Numbered from the stretch's first letter, positions 21,669 through 35,517 are shown. The stretch is DNA of 55,000 nucleotides from Zygnema cylindricum (GCA_037447655.1 JBBHKE010000822.1:117250-172249), one strand, 5' to 3'. Translations and numbers: made by a program. The notes: generated from the letters alone by a model not told the origin.

Positions 21669-23338
21669 GTAGACTTTAAGCTTTTACTTCCACATGAATA
21701 CACTTGATAGAAACGACAATAATATTAATAAAAGGACTTGACCCTTGTACGGATGTGGGATTCTGGCCCTCCCGCGGAACCCAGCCAATTTCTGGATCGT
21801 AAAATTATCGTTGTGGGAACACCCGGCGATCCCCATGAAATAGTCTTTGCAAAAGCTCAATGATTGGGAAGTCGGGCGGGAAATCGGAAGGACCTACATG
21901 TTCTTAGGTGTGGATAATGTACGGAGGGAAAATAATACTGGGTACACTAAAAGTGCCCGTGAAAATTTTGAGAAGCTTTCCTACGGCAAAAGGAAATTGA
22001 TTCGCCCAATTTGGGGGTTGATCCCGAAAAAACTTTTATGACGCGTAAAAAACTAAAAAGACATTTCACATATTTTCGTTCTTAGAGGCGAATTTGGAAT
22101 TGTCAATAATACGTTCCGCGTCATCCGATGGACCAACCAATCGGATCATCGCGTAAAAAAGCGATTTATGAACCGAAAACGAACGTTTTAATGGAGCCAA
22201 CCCTAAAATAATTTTATTCGTACGGAGAGCCGACGGAGTCCTACACGACAAGCAGGTTCTGCTTATAAAGTGAATGCTCTCCTGCTGTCGTGGCGCCAGA
22301 AGCTAAGAAGTCTGGGCGGCAGAGACAGAAAAATATTAATTCCACCAATGCGAAGCTTCGTGTACCCCGAACGTGTCACGACAGTGAAGTCCACGTGACA
22401 ATGTCGGCAGGTCCCGACAAACTATCCACTGGCCAGCAGCTCTATTCACACCTGAAATTTTGCCGGAAGATTGGAAGCGTCTCTCATGTTGTGGAAATAC
22501 AGGAAAGCACATGTACCGTTCCCTTTATTCCGTACATCTGTGCGCCGCTTTTAAAAGGCGAGATTCTGTGAGCGACATCGTATTAACGCACCGGCGAGCC
22601 AAGGACCGCCAATATTCGGAAATAGCTTTGGGCAAAAGTCCGATAACGGTTATCAAAAATGTCCCTCTTTTCAATCCGAAGGTGAAACGTGGCGCAAACC
22701 AGGCAAGGATGAGTTGTGACTGGGTTTGGACTTTGGACGTATATATCGAGTTATCTACAGCTGACGTTAGATCTAACATCTAAGCCTACGCCATATGTAC
22801 GGAAAGCATTGCCGAGATTGTCTAATCTTGGCTCACTCTCGGCGGTACGGACATCCTTCAAATTTTTTCGTGTGAATGCCACCACTGTACTGTACTGTAG
22901 TTTCTGGAAGCACATTTGCGCAGTAGCATAGTACGAATGCTGGATTTGGATTCGTCCGTAGATTTTGTGTTTGTGGTGGTGGTATCCGTGAAGTGGCGCG
23001 AATCTCTGCCGCGGCCTCTGAACATTCCGGGAGACCTCCAGGCGCCGACGATTGGCAGCTTTAGCATGGCAATAAAATCAAACGGTTTAAATTCTTGCGG
23101 CTTCATTAAGTTCCATATCGCCATAACATCTTGAAATAAGTAGCGGCAAATAGGGAATGATTTGTCGTTTCTAGAGTACACTGTGGATCGTTTTTACTTT
23201 TTAGGGTAAAGGAATTATTACAGTGGGGTTTACATTAGTGTTATTAATTCTAATTCAGTTACTAATAGCGTGGCTGATTTTGAATCGTTTAGATTATAAG
23301 CGCTAAAAACAATTATTAGCAATTAATGTCGTTGACAC
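21669..23338. other. Upstream of MYB gene and intergenic
   Basis: Several 60-110 codon frames overlap here, but none has homology or splice support. GTACGG and CGTACGG words are frequent, and TACTGTACTGTAGTTT occurs near 22,887. Confidence 0.45.
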
Positions 23339-23555
23339 TACACCGTAAATCGTTATTCGCGTAAAGGTTTCTTTAGCGTGTAGGAACAATTACCGTCATT
23401 TACGCTAATTGAGAATTTGGAAATTTTCAACGAAATCGTTTATTCTAATTAGGAATTAGGGTTTTTTTAAATAGTGTGGATAATTCTATTTGAGAATAAA
23501 AAAAAAAAAGGTACCTTGAATAGCGTCCATTACGCCAATACCGATTCACGGTGTA
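23339..23555. mobile_element. TA-ended MITE, 217 bp
   Basis: Starts TACACCGTAAATCGTTATTC and ends CCAATACCGATTCACGGTGTA. The interior includes GGAAATTTTC, ATTCTAATTAGGAATTAGGG and AATAGTGTGGATAA followed by an A run. It shares this interior with the element at 29,760. Confidence 0.85.
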
Positions 23556-26500
23556 CTGTATTGTCTACTGATCTCTTAGTTGTCACCGAATATAGTGTGC
23601 AGATAGTCAAAATAAAGGATTCTCATTTCTCAAAGACCTTTCTTTCCGTACCAGAATCGGCGACGTCAAATTCGCTCTTTGCGCACAAATCTGGACCGTC
23701 CGTCAACTGACGTATTTCGTTTTTTGGCGGTTTCCCTCTCGACTTTCGTTCAAATCACGCGTACGTGTAGTCCAATGAGAGTGCTTCTACAGGGCCATTC
23801 TCTCCGTACCGTTTCTGACCTCTTTTCTTCGCCCCTACGCCGTACAATGATTGTGTCCGCGATTTTCCCCATTTCCACCTTCCTCCTCTCTTGTCATAAA
23901 TTTTGTTGAAGAAAAAAAAAACAAACAAAAAAAGAAATCGTTAACAAAAAAGAAATAAAATAATAATAATAATACTAATAATGGATAGTGATTTTGTGCC
24001 TAAGCAGAATGCAAGCAATGGCTTCTGTGGGAAATCATGGCAGTACGGTTATCCACTCTAATTCTAGTGTCATCTTCTCTCCACGGATATTGTACGGCGG
24101 ATCTTTCCAACATTTTCAGATAATTTGTCGACTTGAAAGAGAGGAAGGATATTAAAAATACAAAACAAAAAAAAAAGTGTAAAATGTACCACAAATGTGT
24201 TTTCACTTTGTCATTCGATTTTAAGATTCGTACTTTCGTTTCTACCTTCTGTTTTTATTTTCATTTTTTCGTTTTTATTCTTTATTATTATTTTGTTTTT
24301 TTGTTTTTTTGTTGTTTTTGTTCCCCTTAATGGCGGGAAAACCATTATTCCTGTGGCTCATGAAAATTTGATTTTTTGGGAAAATAACCTAAAAATAAAT
24401 AAAATAATAATAATAATAATAAGCATTTGTATATAAATATATGTATATTTGAATCAACAGTGGGGGGGGAGGGGAAGTGGTAAGGTGAAGATGAAGGGGG
24501 AGAGGGAAGGTTGAAGGAGTAAAGTGAAGGGGCAGGGTAGGAGAGAGAGAGAGTGAAAGGGAAGGAGAAGGAGATTGTGGGGAAGGGCCGAGGAAATAGG
24601 GGGGAAGGGAAGAGCGTAGGGGGGAAGGGAAGAGCGTAGGGGGGAAGGGAAGAGCGTAGGGGGGGAAGGGAAGAGAGTAGGGAATGGATTGAGACGATAG
24701 ATTAAAAGAATAAAAGGTTTTGACGGAAGGGTGACGTGGAATGGTATAGGGGACAGTGACATAGAGAGAGTAAAGAGGGTAGGAGGGTAATATTGGAGGT
24801 GGATTGGCGGAAGCCATGAAATTGTACACAAGAGAAAGATCAATGCATTGGAGAGAGGAATTGATTTGTATTTGGGATGATTTCATTAAGTGAGAAGAGT
24901 CGCTTATATACAAAATATACAATGCTAATTACTGTGGAGTCTAAGCGCTTTACGGTGCGCTGTAACAAAGTAATCTTAGTCTAGATTCTAACAAATGTAT
25001 GTAAGACAAAAGACTGGACCGTCGGCTAAAAGACTGGACCGACGGTCAAAGGACTTCTACGTAAAGGACTAGACCGACGTGTAAGTTTTTGACAGAAGGG
25101 TTGAGGGAGTGTGAAAGGGACGGGTTTAAGGGTAGGGTAACACGGAGAGGTAAACACACATGGGAGAGGGAAAAAAGGGAGGGAAGGGGAATTTGAGTTT
25201 AGCTTCAATGTATAATTTAATTGACTTTCAGATATTTATCTATTTAGTGTTTCATTTAGTTTTGATATAGCTGTTAGGAAACAATATTAATGGAAAACGT
25301 TTTAAATAAAAAAGAAAATAAAAAAACACAGACATATTTAAAAAATAAAGCATAGATATTAAAGGATAAACTAAATTAACTTGACTTGTACAGAAAACTG
25401 AATTTGTATGCAAGCTTTTGCAGAATGAATTGAAAGTCAACAAATGATACAAAAACTTTGGATTTAAAATATTAATTTTGAATTTGGTTTTTAGATTCGA
25501 AACTACATGAATAAGAATTTTCGATTTTGGATTGTTTGAAACAAATTAAAGAAGAAAAAAAGAATGGTTCAATTTGGGTTATGAAAGAAAAACTGGATAT
25601 AAAAAAAAGTGAAGAAAGTAAAACTGAAAAAAAAAATGGTTGCTTTCTTTACTTGACTATGCACTTTTTCCTAACGTGTGTTGAGTTTCTTTTTCAAAAA
25701 TAAGTACAAAGTAAAAAGTAAATTCTTCGTTGGACATGTTGTTACATCTTGAACTTACAAACTTAATGATCTTGGATTGTAAAATTTGGCTTATTAAAAA
25801 TCATTTGAAAAACATATTGGGACAAAAGAAATTTAAAAAAAACATTAAAAAAAGTAAATTGATTCGTTTAAGAGAACGAATATATTTGTTATGATTTAGA
25901 TTCTACCAGAGTCATACACTTATAATATATATTAAACTATCTCTTATATCAAATTATAAAAGATACAAACATATATTTAACAGTTAGTGGATTTTTTCTC
26001 CATGATCCTTTGAAAGTTGGTTGAGCCCATAGCTCACAAAAAACAAAAAGATAAAAAAAAATCAAGACCAAGGGTGTCATCCAATATGATGATTTTTCCT
26101 AAAATAGATTTAGTGAAAGATTCCACATATCATTCGGTCACCACACATAAAATGTGAATAAGACAAAATTGTTTTCCTTTCTTGAATTTCTTCCTCGTGT
26201 CTCCTTTAAGGGAAAATGACTTCCTAGCTTATGAACAACAAAGCGAGAGTATGTAAACCATGAGTTGCGACTTTTTGACTATTTTGGATTATTTATAAGT
26301 CAAGAAAACAAATTTTAATATCATTACGAAATTCACTAAGATGTTTCAAAGTGATAAATTTGGTTTCATCCTACGTGTGTATATTGACTAGGGATGAAAG
26401 GAAGGGGAGGGAAGAGGGTCCAATCATTGATTTTTTTTTTCATTTTTTCACTTTCTCTCTAAAGTTGACTTTATTGTTTCCCCATCAAGGGGTGGCTATA

Positions 26501-27023
26501 TTTAAACCTTAACAAGATTTATGGTATTATATGAAAAATTACATAAAATTAATACATCTAAACTTATTTTTCTTTAACCATTCAGAATACGTTACAATAA
26601 AATGTACATTTGTTGATTTAAATCTAAAATATATCATTTGGTGATAAATGGTTCTAATAAAATAGCATTGTAATACTTAAAAAGTATAAGAGAAGTATAA
26701 CTATAATAATCATAGAAATCATTTGTAAATTATAATAGCGCATCCGTACTAATAAATTCAAATCGTTAATATCTAAAAGAACCACTAATATAATAGTAAA
26801 ATGATGTTATCTTCATGGAAAAATAATATTACAAAAGGTAAATTTCGCCCAACAATGGTAGTGCCGACCCTAAAAAACCCTAAAAAACCCTTAAAACCTC
26901 AGTTCAATACTTATTCATAATTAATTGATTATATCCGTGAGGTTGAACCTCATTGAGTTTAACTGATTTGAGCCTGGTTTGAGAATTTTTATCCATAATG
27001 GACTATAGTATTGCAACATACGC
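23556..27023. other. Gene-poor AT-rich region with purine repeat
   Basis: No supported gene. The stretch 24,460-24,700 is purine-rich and includes a 20-bp tandem repeat. Near 25,015-25,080 there are repeated GACTGGACCG(T/A)CGG words. From 25,200 to 26,900 only AT-rich sequence is seen. Confidence 0.5.
24601..24680. repeat. 20-bp tandem repeat in a purine tract
   Basis: GGGGAAGGGAAGAGCGTAGG repeats three times, followed by a fourth variant copy with an extra G and AGAGAGTAGG. Confidence 0.9.
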
Positions 27024-27643
27024 TACACCGCGAATCGTAATTAGAGTAAATTTCTCTAATTCGGTCGCTCGAAATTTCGACTCTATGACATCAAATAGAG
27101 TAAACGATTCTAGTTTTTTCATTATTCTAATTTAGGTAAGTTTAATTAGCGTAACAGAATTGTAATATAGGTTCGTTTTAAATAGTGTGGACTACGGACG
27201 ACGTTCGACCGTGCAAAATTGTACTTTTTTAAGTAAAAAGGTACAAATAATGATTTAATACAATCGCGCTCGCACGTGAAATCGCACTAAACGAAAAATC
27301 AATCACATCGAAAAAAAGCCGTTCGCATAACTCTCGTCCGTCGACAGCATCGTCGTCAATGTGAACATCAGCTGACATTCAGCGCGACAAATAATACTAA
27401 CGTCATAATGACGTCCAAACTATACGGACTGACAGATTTTATACGTCCACGTAATTTAGTGTTCATAATTTCAGCGCTGATAATTATTGCCGACATAACC
27501 CAATATAGAGTACTTAAATAAATTAGAGTAAACTTCCTCTGTGAAAAAGTTCTATCACATAAACTAGAGTTCATTACTCTAATTGTTTTTTTTTGTTTTT
27601 TTACTCTAATTTTTTCATTACTCTAATTACGATTCGCGGTGTA
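27024..27643. mobile_element. TA-ended inverted-repeat element, 620 bp, apparently intact
   Basis: Starts TACACCGCGAATCGTAATTA and ends TAATTACGATTCGCGGTGTA, a perfect 20-bp inverted repeat including terminal TA. It is the unbroken reference copy for the composite element at 19,354. It encodes no recognisable transposase. If the terminal TA is target sequence, this fits Tc1/mariner-type TA targeting. Confidence 0.85.
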
Positions 27644-28487
27644 ACGTCCATTCCTTAAAACCGTTCATCAATTCGAATCGGATTCGCTTGTGATCCAGCG
27701 GATTAACACGGTGAGGACAAATGCTCGCTTACCGTACAGTACTCTAACATCCACAACTATACGAACTTAAATTAAGTCGGATTTTGTCTACTTGATTTTT
27801 TTTAATATTGTTCTGTGACCGAAGTTCAATAGTTCGAAAATATAAATCACTTTACCGTACGATTTCAATTTGCTCTCCGCCAATAGAAAGCTTCTAGATT
27901 GTCATTTTTGTAAACAAAATGACGCAAAAGTTAAAATCAATTAAGTACACGTCGTCAAAAGTACAATAGTCATAAAGTAAAACAAATAGTCATTAAACCG
28001 GCTGCAAGCTCAACAGGGTTGGATGTTTCAGTAAACCGAGAAGCGGCCAAAATCTGCCGCGAAACCCGTTTACGGTATTCCAGTTTCATTTCCAACCGGG
28101 CCGAGTGCTACCGTTTGCGAAACAGGAGTCACGTACGCTAGAGTAAAGCCTACCTCGGTAAATGCCCGGATTGCACAGCGGCTGATGCTCGAGTTATGAA
28201 GAGATCCGCGCGTACCGTACGGTAGCCCGACGCCACTGTAGACCGCCAAAAAAAGGTTTAAAAAGCGTACAAGTGCTGAAAGGACAATGGCTAAAATTTT
28301 AGGGCCGACATTGTTTGGGAGTGTAAGGTTTCGCTAAAAAATAAAGAATGACACATAAAAACATTTCTAGAGCGGCTTATTCCGTGTGAGTAGCCGTAAT
28401 TGGTTCACAAAATGAAGTAGCTTTCTGTCCAAATAATCATGAAAATCTATTGAACACTATTTAATGTTTCACTATATAGCTAGATGT
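27644..28487. other. No gene seen
   Basis: AT-rich with scattered CGTACGG words; no supported frame. Confidence 0.5.
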
Positions 28488-28613
28488 TAGTGTTGTGTAT
28501 CGGTAAGGATTTACCGATAACCGATATGGACCTTTTTTCGGGTTCCCGATAATCGATATATTGGTACGATATATCGACATCGGTCTTATCGCCGATAAGT
28601 AGCCGATAATATC
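28488..28613. mobile_element. Truncated end of the 880-bp hAT-like family
   Basis: Begins TAGTGTTGTGTATCGGTAAG and follows the terminal 125 bp of the 19.7-kb copy closely, then breaks off at GATAATATCC. No opposite end was found nearby. Confidence 0.8.
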
Positions 28614-28925
28614 CTGTAGTCCATACAGCCTGGTGTTCACATAGTCGACAACATGCGATTTTCCCCCGTCTTTTGTTGAGATTCAGGAAATGGACACAGA
28701 CTGTCAAATCTAACATCTTTAACACTAGGAACCAAATCTGAGTGTGCTTACACGTGTGGTCGCCACGCATTTTCGCGTGCCGACGCCCCGTTATCTGACA
28801 CTTTTTTTTGTACTAATATACGAAATAACGAGCACTTTCAGTATGGATTGACACATTTCGAATATCGCACTATTTAAGGATCTTGAATTAAAGTAATTTG
28901 ACACTAATTAAATAATACATGGTAC

Positions 28926-29467
28926 TACACCGTGAATCGGTATTGGCGTAATGGACGCTATTTAAGATACCTTTTTTTTTCCCCAAATTCTTAAACAGCA
29001 TAAATTATTCTGTTTTTTCTTTTACGCCATTTAGGGTTCTTTTCCAATTTTTATCATCTGAATAGAGTGTTGTACGGTTGGTGTCAGACCGTACAAAATG
29101 TACCTTTTTAAGTGAGAAAGTATATTTAATGGGTTTTAGTAACCACGGACGCATGAGAATATACGCTCTAAAAAGGGGATGCAATCGGGCTGTCAAAAAT
29201 CACGTTCTCACGTATTCGTCCGGCAACCGCGTTTCGACGGTGTGAACGTACGATTTGTGTACAATTTGTCAGATTTTTAACAGAACCTATATTAGTGTAG
29301 ACAAGTTTGGGGCGGGTGTTTATTTTTTTTTAAATCCAAATTAGTATAAGTAAATATCCAGTATGTATGTTTTTTTTGAAGAAATCCAAATTCTCAATTA
29401 GCGTAAATAACGGTAATTGTTCCTACACGCTAAAGAAACCTTTACGCGAATAACGATTCACGGTGTA
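28926..29467. mobile_element. TA-ended inverted-repeat element, 542 bp
   Basis: Starts TACACCGTGAATCGGTATTG; the last ~80 bp are the complement of the first ~80 bp of the 217-bp element at 23,339. It is a longer member of that subfamily, with about 320 extra internal bp. Confidence 0.8.
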
Positions 29468-29759
29468 GTGCTGCGTAGAATAATTAAGTACTATCGATTT
29501 TATTTAAGGTTCAAGGGTCGTAATTTAGGGGCGCCGATATAGTGCTATCAACACTATCAGCGATTCATGGTGTAACATTACAGTGCGTGTGGCACTTTTC
29601 TTTGTTTTTTCTTTTATTTCTTTCCTTTGTGAAATTTAAAATCTATTTTCCTTCCCGGGTTCGTGCGCTATGAAAATTTTAAATATTCGGGAACCACAAC
29701 CGACAAATTTTTTCGTTCTAGAGGAAACTCTCCTCCCCGGTCCTTTTAACTTTTTGCGC

Positions 29760-29979
29760 TACACCGCCAATCGTTATTAGCGTGTAAGGTTTTTTAGCGT
29801 ATACAAATAATTAGCGTGGTTTACGCTAATTGGGAATTTGGAAATTTTCGAAGAAATCGTCTATTCTAATTAGGAATTAGGGTTTTTCTTAAATAGTGTG
29901 GATAACTCTATTTGAGAATAAAAAAAAAAAAAGCGGGACGGAATTAGCGTACACAACGCTAATAACGATTGGCGGTGTA
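29760..29979. mobile_element. TA-ended MITE, 220 bp
   Basis: Starts TACACCGCCAATCGTTATTA and ends TAATAACGATTGGCGGTGTA, an exact 20-bp inverted repeat. The interior matches the element at 23,339. This is the best preserved of the short copies. Confidence 0.9.
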
Positions 29980-30340
29980 GCGAAGGGGCGTTGTCCGTTA
30001 CAATCGAAATTTGTCGTTAGGGTGCGAAGAGGCGTAGAAACGCTATATGTGGTGTGCGCCTATCTCAAACGAAACTTGTTTCGTACGCAAAGCCATAATA
30101 GCATTCCTTCGCTTGGCACTTTTGGACTACTGGCTGACCGTACGCAGGTCTTCCGGGCAGTGACTCTTGGCTTGTCGTATTGGGAGAAGGCACATCCTGC
30201 CCGGTAGTCTCGAGACTTTTATACGGCAAAGATTGCGAAAAGCGACAAGTTTGCCGCCTGCGTCACTTTCCCAAATAAAGTGGATAGGGGGGTACCGCAG
30301 GGCATTTCTGGACGCCTCGTCGCGCACTCGGAGATTGATC
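29980..30340. other. Upstream region of the 593-codon ORF
   Basis: GC-richer than the surrounding DNA; probably promoter or leader of the gene at 30,687. No clear TATA box was identified. Confidence 0.4.
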
Positions 30341-30657
<317 letters not shown>

Positions 30658-30686
30658 GAAAGAAAGGGTGTATTCAAAAGTGAAGC

Positions 30687-32468
30687 ATGGCGCCGCCTCC
30701 TCCCCCTCCCCCGGGTAAAAAGTCTGCCTGGAGCGCGGCAGAAACCGAAGCTCTTCGCCGGCTGATTCGCCAACGCTCGCCGGCCGGCAGTGTCAGTGGA
30801 ACCGAACGGCCGAATGTGTACGGATGCCTGAACTGCACTACGGACGCCTCTCACATAGAACCTCGCTGCACCTCGACTTCCTCGGAAACTCCGCGTGCGG
30901 TCGGTCCAGTAACGGCGCTCTGCACCGAAACATACGCCGTACCATCCCTCCGCAAAACCCGGAACCATCGACACAGTCACGTCCGTACAGGAGCCACTCC
31001 TGACGTGTCTTCCGTGCACTCTTTCTTGAGTTCCACGCCGACGTCTCTCCAGTTTCCCACCATTCCGTACGGCTTTTCCCAGAAACAAAACTGGAACGGA
31101 GGATCGTTGTCCTCCGAAGAGGCCGCCGAACAAGGATGGGATCCGTATCCGTACGGAGGAGAATCAGATCATGCTGGAGGAAAACGACAAAAGCTTGGCA
31201 ATCCGGGAACCAGCCATTCTTTGCGCGCCACGCCACCCATCCGGAAGGACGCTCCCGCTCTCTTGGCTGTTCCGTACCGTACAAGACCTAAAATCACGAT
31301 TCCGTTGGCGTTTTCTGATTTGGCGGCACCTTCGAGATGTATGGACGGTACGGACGGTACGATGGCGTCAGCATCGTCAGGGAGTCAAATCCGACCGTCG
31401 ATCTCACCCTGCGGATCAATCAGCAGTGAAGATCAATCCGTACACAGTGAGCGCTGGGCGGTGACGAATACGACAATCTCCGGAAACGATTTTTTCCAAA
31501 GCTGCATGGACCGACGATCGCACGTGCCTGGAAATGATGACGTCATTGATTCAATAGACGCCGGTCTGCTCAAGGATGGCTCTTTGGAAAACCTAAATTA
31601 TTTTTCGAGCGATAATATTGTGACACGTGGAACTGAAACTATAATTCGAACGGAGGCGCATGGAATGGGAGTGGTGGAAATCGACGCTGGGAAAAATGAC
31701 GTCATCAGACTAGGAAGCGGAACTGCAATTGGAACTGAGATTGGAACTGTAACTGAAACTGGAGCCGACAAAGAACGGGCGGCAGTGTCAGGGAGTCACA
31801 AGCACCGAAAGTACAACAACAAGAGATCTCTTTTGTCGTATCTGTCAGCAGGTTGGCCGAAACTAAAAACCGAAGGCTCCGCGAAGGTCGCAGATTCGTC
31901 TGCCAAAAATTTGTCGGATTCGGAAGTTAAGCCCAAATGCGTAACTGACATAGAAACTCTGAGCGAGTTACTGCATACGGAGCAAAGTACTTATTCTGAA
32001 TTGGAAGAGGTAGTGAAAGCAGCTAATAAAGTGACACGTGGAGAGGTTATTTCGTCGGATCCGACGGTCTATGCGCAATTAGGGTTCGGTTCAGTTGCAG
32101 AAAACGGGAAGGAGTTTCTTGAGAGCTTAACGGAAATAGTTACCGTTGAGGCGGATTTGAATGAAGGGGCGGGAAATAGAGTGTGTCCGGAAATTGCGGC
32201 GGAGAATAATGAATTTTTGAATTATTCGAATACCGAAGATATTTCGACAAGTTCGACGGACGCCAATCTTGGACCGTTTTTAGCATCGAATTTCGGTCCG
32301 AATTTCAGGTCGAATTCCGAGTCTAATTCGGGATCTAATTTGGACTCGGCGTCGAATTTGATCGAGAGAATGAAATCGGATTTGATGTCGAATTTGGATC
32401 AGGAGTCGAATTTGGACCTCGGTTTATTGGATATACCTCTCTGGTCTTCTCCGGGATTTACTTTTTGA
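30687..32468 (+). CDS. 593-codon ORF with an N-terminal MYB half-repeat, Ser/Asn-rich
   Basis: One open frame begins [15 protein letters not shown] and continues [14 protein letters not shown]. This matches the first half of a MYB R2 repeat (compare RRPWTAPEDAALRR in the 20.7-kb MYB). The second helix-turn-helix is absent in this frame. The rest is Ser-rich, with a basic patch ([16 protein letters not shown], about residue 372) and repeated NFG/SNS/SNLD units near the end, finishing in [20 protein letters not shown]. The length of the frame in AT-rich DNA argues for coding. MYB-like pieces in other frames at 30,785-30,900 and 31,144-31,260 suggest a frameshift, an unrecognised exon structure, or a decayed MYB gene. 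No other function is evident. Confidence 0.4.
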   Translation: MAPPPPPPPGKKSAWSAAETEALRRLIRQRSPAGSVSGTERPNVYGCLNCTTDASHIEPRCTSTSSETPRAVGPVTALCTETYAVPSLRKTRNHRHSHVRTGATPDVSSVHSFLSSTPTSLQFPTIPYGFSQKQNWNGGSLSSEEAAEQGWDPYPYGGESDHAGGKRQKLGNPGTSHSLRATPPIRKDAPALLAVPYRTRPKITIPLAFSDLAAPSRCMDGTDGTMASASSGSQIRPSISPCGSISSEDQSVHSERWAVTNTTISGNDFFQSCMDRRSHVPGNDDVIDSIDAGLLKDGSLENLNYFSSDNIVTRGTETIIRTEAHGMGVVEIDAGKNDVIRLGSGTAIGTEIGTVTETGADKERAAVSGSHKHRKYNNKRSLLSYLSAGWPKLKTEGSAKVADSSAKNLSDSEVKPKCVTDIETLSELLHTEQSTYSELEEVVKAANKVTRGEVISSDPTVYAQLGFGSVAENGKEFLESLTEIVTVEADLNEGAGNRVCPEIAAENNEFLNYSNTEDISTSSTDANLGPFLASNFGPNFRSNSESNSGSNLDSASNLIERMKSDLMSNLDQESNLDLGLLDIPLWSSPGFTF

Positions 32469-33604
32469 GTTTTTTTTTTTTTTAGGGAGGTGACTACTGA
32501 CATTGGAAAGGTTTTATATAGAGCGATGTTGTACATTGGAGGATAATATGCACTAACAGTTTTAATGATTATTTTAAAATTTTAAACTCTATTTAGTGGA
32601 ACCAACTCTATTTAGTTGTTGTTAATATTTTAATCTTTTCAATTTTCCTTTATGGGATTTTTACTTAGAATGTTCAACATTTGTCGCAAGATCGATGTTT
32701 AGAGTTTCCTATTGGTTTGAGCCTTTTGGGCTCTATACCCAAATTATAATAAAAGACGTTAATTGTTATCTTGTGACATCTGAGTTGAAACGATTTAAAA
32801 TTTTCTTTTTGGTTTGTCTCAATATGCTCTGAAGGTCAAGTCCATTTTTTTTTTTTTTTTGTTTAAAAATTGGAGGCGAGTTTAACCAAAGTTAATGCTT
32901 ATTGGTTAGAAGTAACATTTTAACGCATAATAAGTTACGGAAAGGGAACATTTCTATCTCACATTTCATCCGCATGAAACGCCTTTTTTGGTTCCCATGG
33001 ACTCAGATGGTTTACCATCTCGCTTTTTAATAAAGCTTTTATTTCTTTGATAATAATAAAAAACATCAATTGCCTATTCTTTGGTTTAACAAATAGGTGC
33101 TAACAAGGTAGTAAAGTGACAAAGGAATGTATATACTATGGTGTCGTTGATCATTTGACTTCAAAGTTAATGCTATGATTTTGAATCTTCTTTCTGAAAA
33201 TAGTGAAAAACAGTTGGAGTGAATGTTGTATTTTAAGGGACAGAAAACTGAATTACCCCAACGGCAATGTCAGCTTTTTGATATGTTTGTATATGTTTTT
33301 GTACTCAATGAGTGTAATTACCGGAGTTGCGTATCAAAATACTAATAAGATTTTATCAGTAAAAAGTGTGATGGTAAACGATCTGAGTTGCATATCGAAG
33401 GGTTTCAATGTAGAGATTACTCATTTACATCATTTTTGATTCGTAATGTAGTAAGCGCTTTTTATTTACTTCTTCAAGGTGAGCTATCCACATTCATATT
33501 TCAAACTTTGATAATTGGACTTCTATTGGATTGAATGGGAAATGGTGTGATTCACCAACATTGCAATTGGGTTGTAGGTTTTCTCTTTGACTTTTTCAGT
33601 ATAG
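32469..33604. other. 3' flank, AT-rich, no gene seen
   Basis: Only short frames. A segment at 33,000 (ACTCAGATGGTTTACCAT) is also found at 14,710 next to another TA-ended element. Confidence 0.5.
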
Positions 33605-33823
33605 TACACTGTGTAGCGCTATTAGAGTTAATGTTTTTTTTGCAGCTTAAAACACCTTTTATCCGTACACACCCGTCCGATTCCCGATGAGAGACCACAA
33701 ACCGGACAGTGAGAATCTTGCCTTTCAATCGCAACCGTCGGACCCACAATAGGAGTTGTGTGTCTGGAGAACAGATGCTTTAAAGGGTGAAGAAAACATT
33801 AACACATAGCGATACACTTTGTA
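33605..33823. mobile_element. TA-ended MITE, 219 bp, diverged
   Basis: Same subfamily as 14,487. Shared interior words include CTTAAAACA, CCGTACACAC, GTGAGAATCT and TTTCAATCGCAACCGTC. The ends TACACTGTGTAG and CACTTTGTA have drifted. Confidence 0.75.
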
Positions 33824-35310
33824 TCACATTTTACAATGCGATACATGCTCTTCAATGTGTGTAATACCGAGGATTGTCTTCGACCCTGTATCGAGTATCT
33901 CACCATGAACCTGGTTTTCTAAGAATACAGAGAACTAGAATACAGATTGTAGGCTGCGGTACACGTGTCAAACATAACCAAAAACGTTAGTACACAATTT
34001 TTTTTATGTTAAAATACAGCAATTGAACGATATACCCAGAGTCCAAGTATGACAATACTGCACAAAAGTGTGAAGCGGTGACTGCCCGCAATACTGTCCA
34101 TACCTGCACCAAAAGTACCAGTGCTACAAGCCGGTGACAGGGTTGATATGGGAAACTACAAAACACTTGGACTTATATAATATATTGTTTCAAATTTCTA
34201 CGATATGGAAAAGCACAAAATACACAGTGCAGAGATACATATGCTACAAGATTCCATACGATGTACTATTATGTAGAATGCCATACACTACAGTCCTGTA
34301 GTGTTTAAAAATGACATTGCAAGTATTGCAATACAACATGCAACTCTCATATTTATTGAAGTACAGAACACAATTGAAACTCTATATATATGTCACCGTA
34401 GTTACATGCGCGCTGTTAACATAGGTTTAGAAGGGCTGTCCTCTAACTATCATCTGTAAACACACGATTCGAGCTGCTTCAATCAGTCGGAAGAAAACAG
34501 TGTCACACTGAACCCGTTATTACCATCATCTAGACCCAGAAAACGTAAAAAATGACTAACTTTTCAACGAATTCTGAAGAGCAGAAAACCACAGCACACA
34601 TCCACACCAACCGGCCTTTTTTTCCTCACATTCTCCTGTTTACCAAATATATTGTGAGCAACTCAGAAACAGAATCCCAATCGAGTACGACCCCTTACTA
34701 CATATACTGATAGACTAACTAAACTGACTGAACACTTGCCTATACCATCCAACCAATACTACAGGCAGGTCAAGCTACTGTCTAAAGCAAAAACCTAAAA
34801 ACCGACAACCTATCCACTAGCTCCACAGTAGTCTCTGATTATTTACCATTATTAATTATGAATTTCCTCCACCATTTCACCCGATAACAAGTAAGAAGCT
34901 CGTCACATCACTGACGGGCACAAAGACGGACAATACCTAAAGCTGGTTCGCGTAAATAAAACCTTAAAAACCTTCTCCTTTTGCTGTCGCCCTTCCACCC
35001 ATATACAGCCTTATAATCTCACTGATCGGTGTTGTTCCTAAAATAATTTCTGAACCAATCCCTCCCACCTCAAACATTTTCTCCAACACTCATATAATCA
35101 CAATTCCCTTATGTGAATGCACTTTATGAAGTGTGTAAGACTTTCGACGCAAAGAGTTCTACGCCAGAGTTAATTCCTGCAACTCTTATCTCCTCAAAAT
35201 CTGCCCAACCTTTTTGCAAAACCTCCTCATGCACTCAAAACTTGTACAACAACAACCCATCCAATCGCTGGGACCTCAAAGTACATCCTAGAGAGTTTTG
35301 ACATTTCAGA
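33824..35310. other. No gene seen
   Basis: AT-rich, with many TACA-type words between 33,960 and 34,350. No splice-supported frame. It ends just 3' of the ArfGAP gene. Confidence 0.5.
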
Positions 35311-35468
35311 CATCCCCGAAAAATGACATTCCCAGAAAATGACATTTCCAGAAAATGACATTCCCAGAAAATGACATTCCCAGAAAACGACATTCCCGGA
35401 CAACGACATTCCCGGAAAATGATATCCCCGGTAAATGACATTCCCGGAAAATGACATTCCCAGAAAAC
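35311..35468. repeat. 16-bp minisatellite, 10 copies
   Basis: Tandem CATTCCCAGAAAATGA units, with variants CATTCCCGGAAAATGA and CATTCCCGGACAACGA. The array ends about 50 bp beyond the ArfGAP stop codon, probably within its 3' UTR. Confidence 0.95.
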
Positions 35469-35517
35469 GTGGCTAGCTATAATCTAATCCCGTGTTACAG
35501 CGTACTTCTTTTGAGCA

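Noticed and set aside
22290-22571. 93-codon plus-strand frame (APEAKKSGRQRQKN...)
   Set aside because: It starts at a non-ATG codon and has no splice or homology support.
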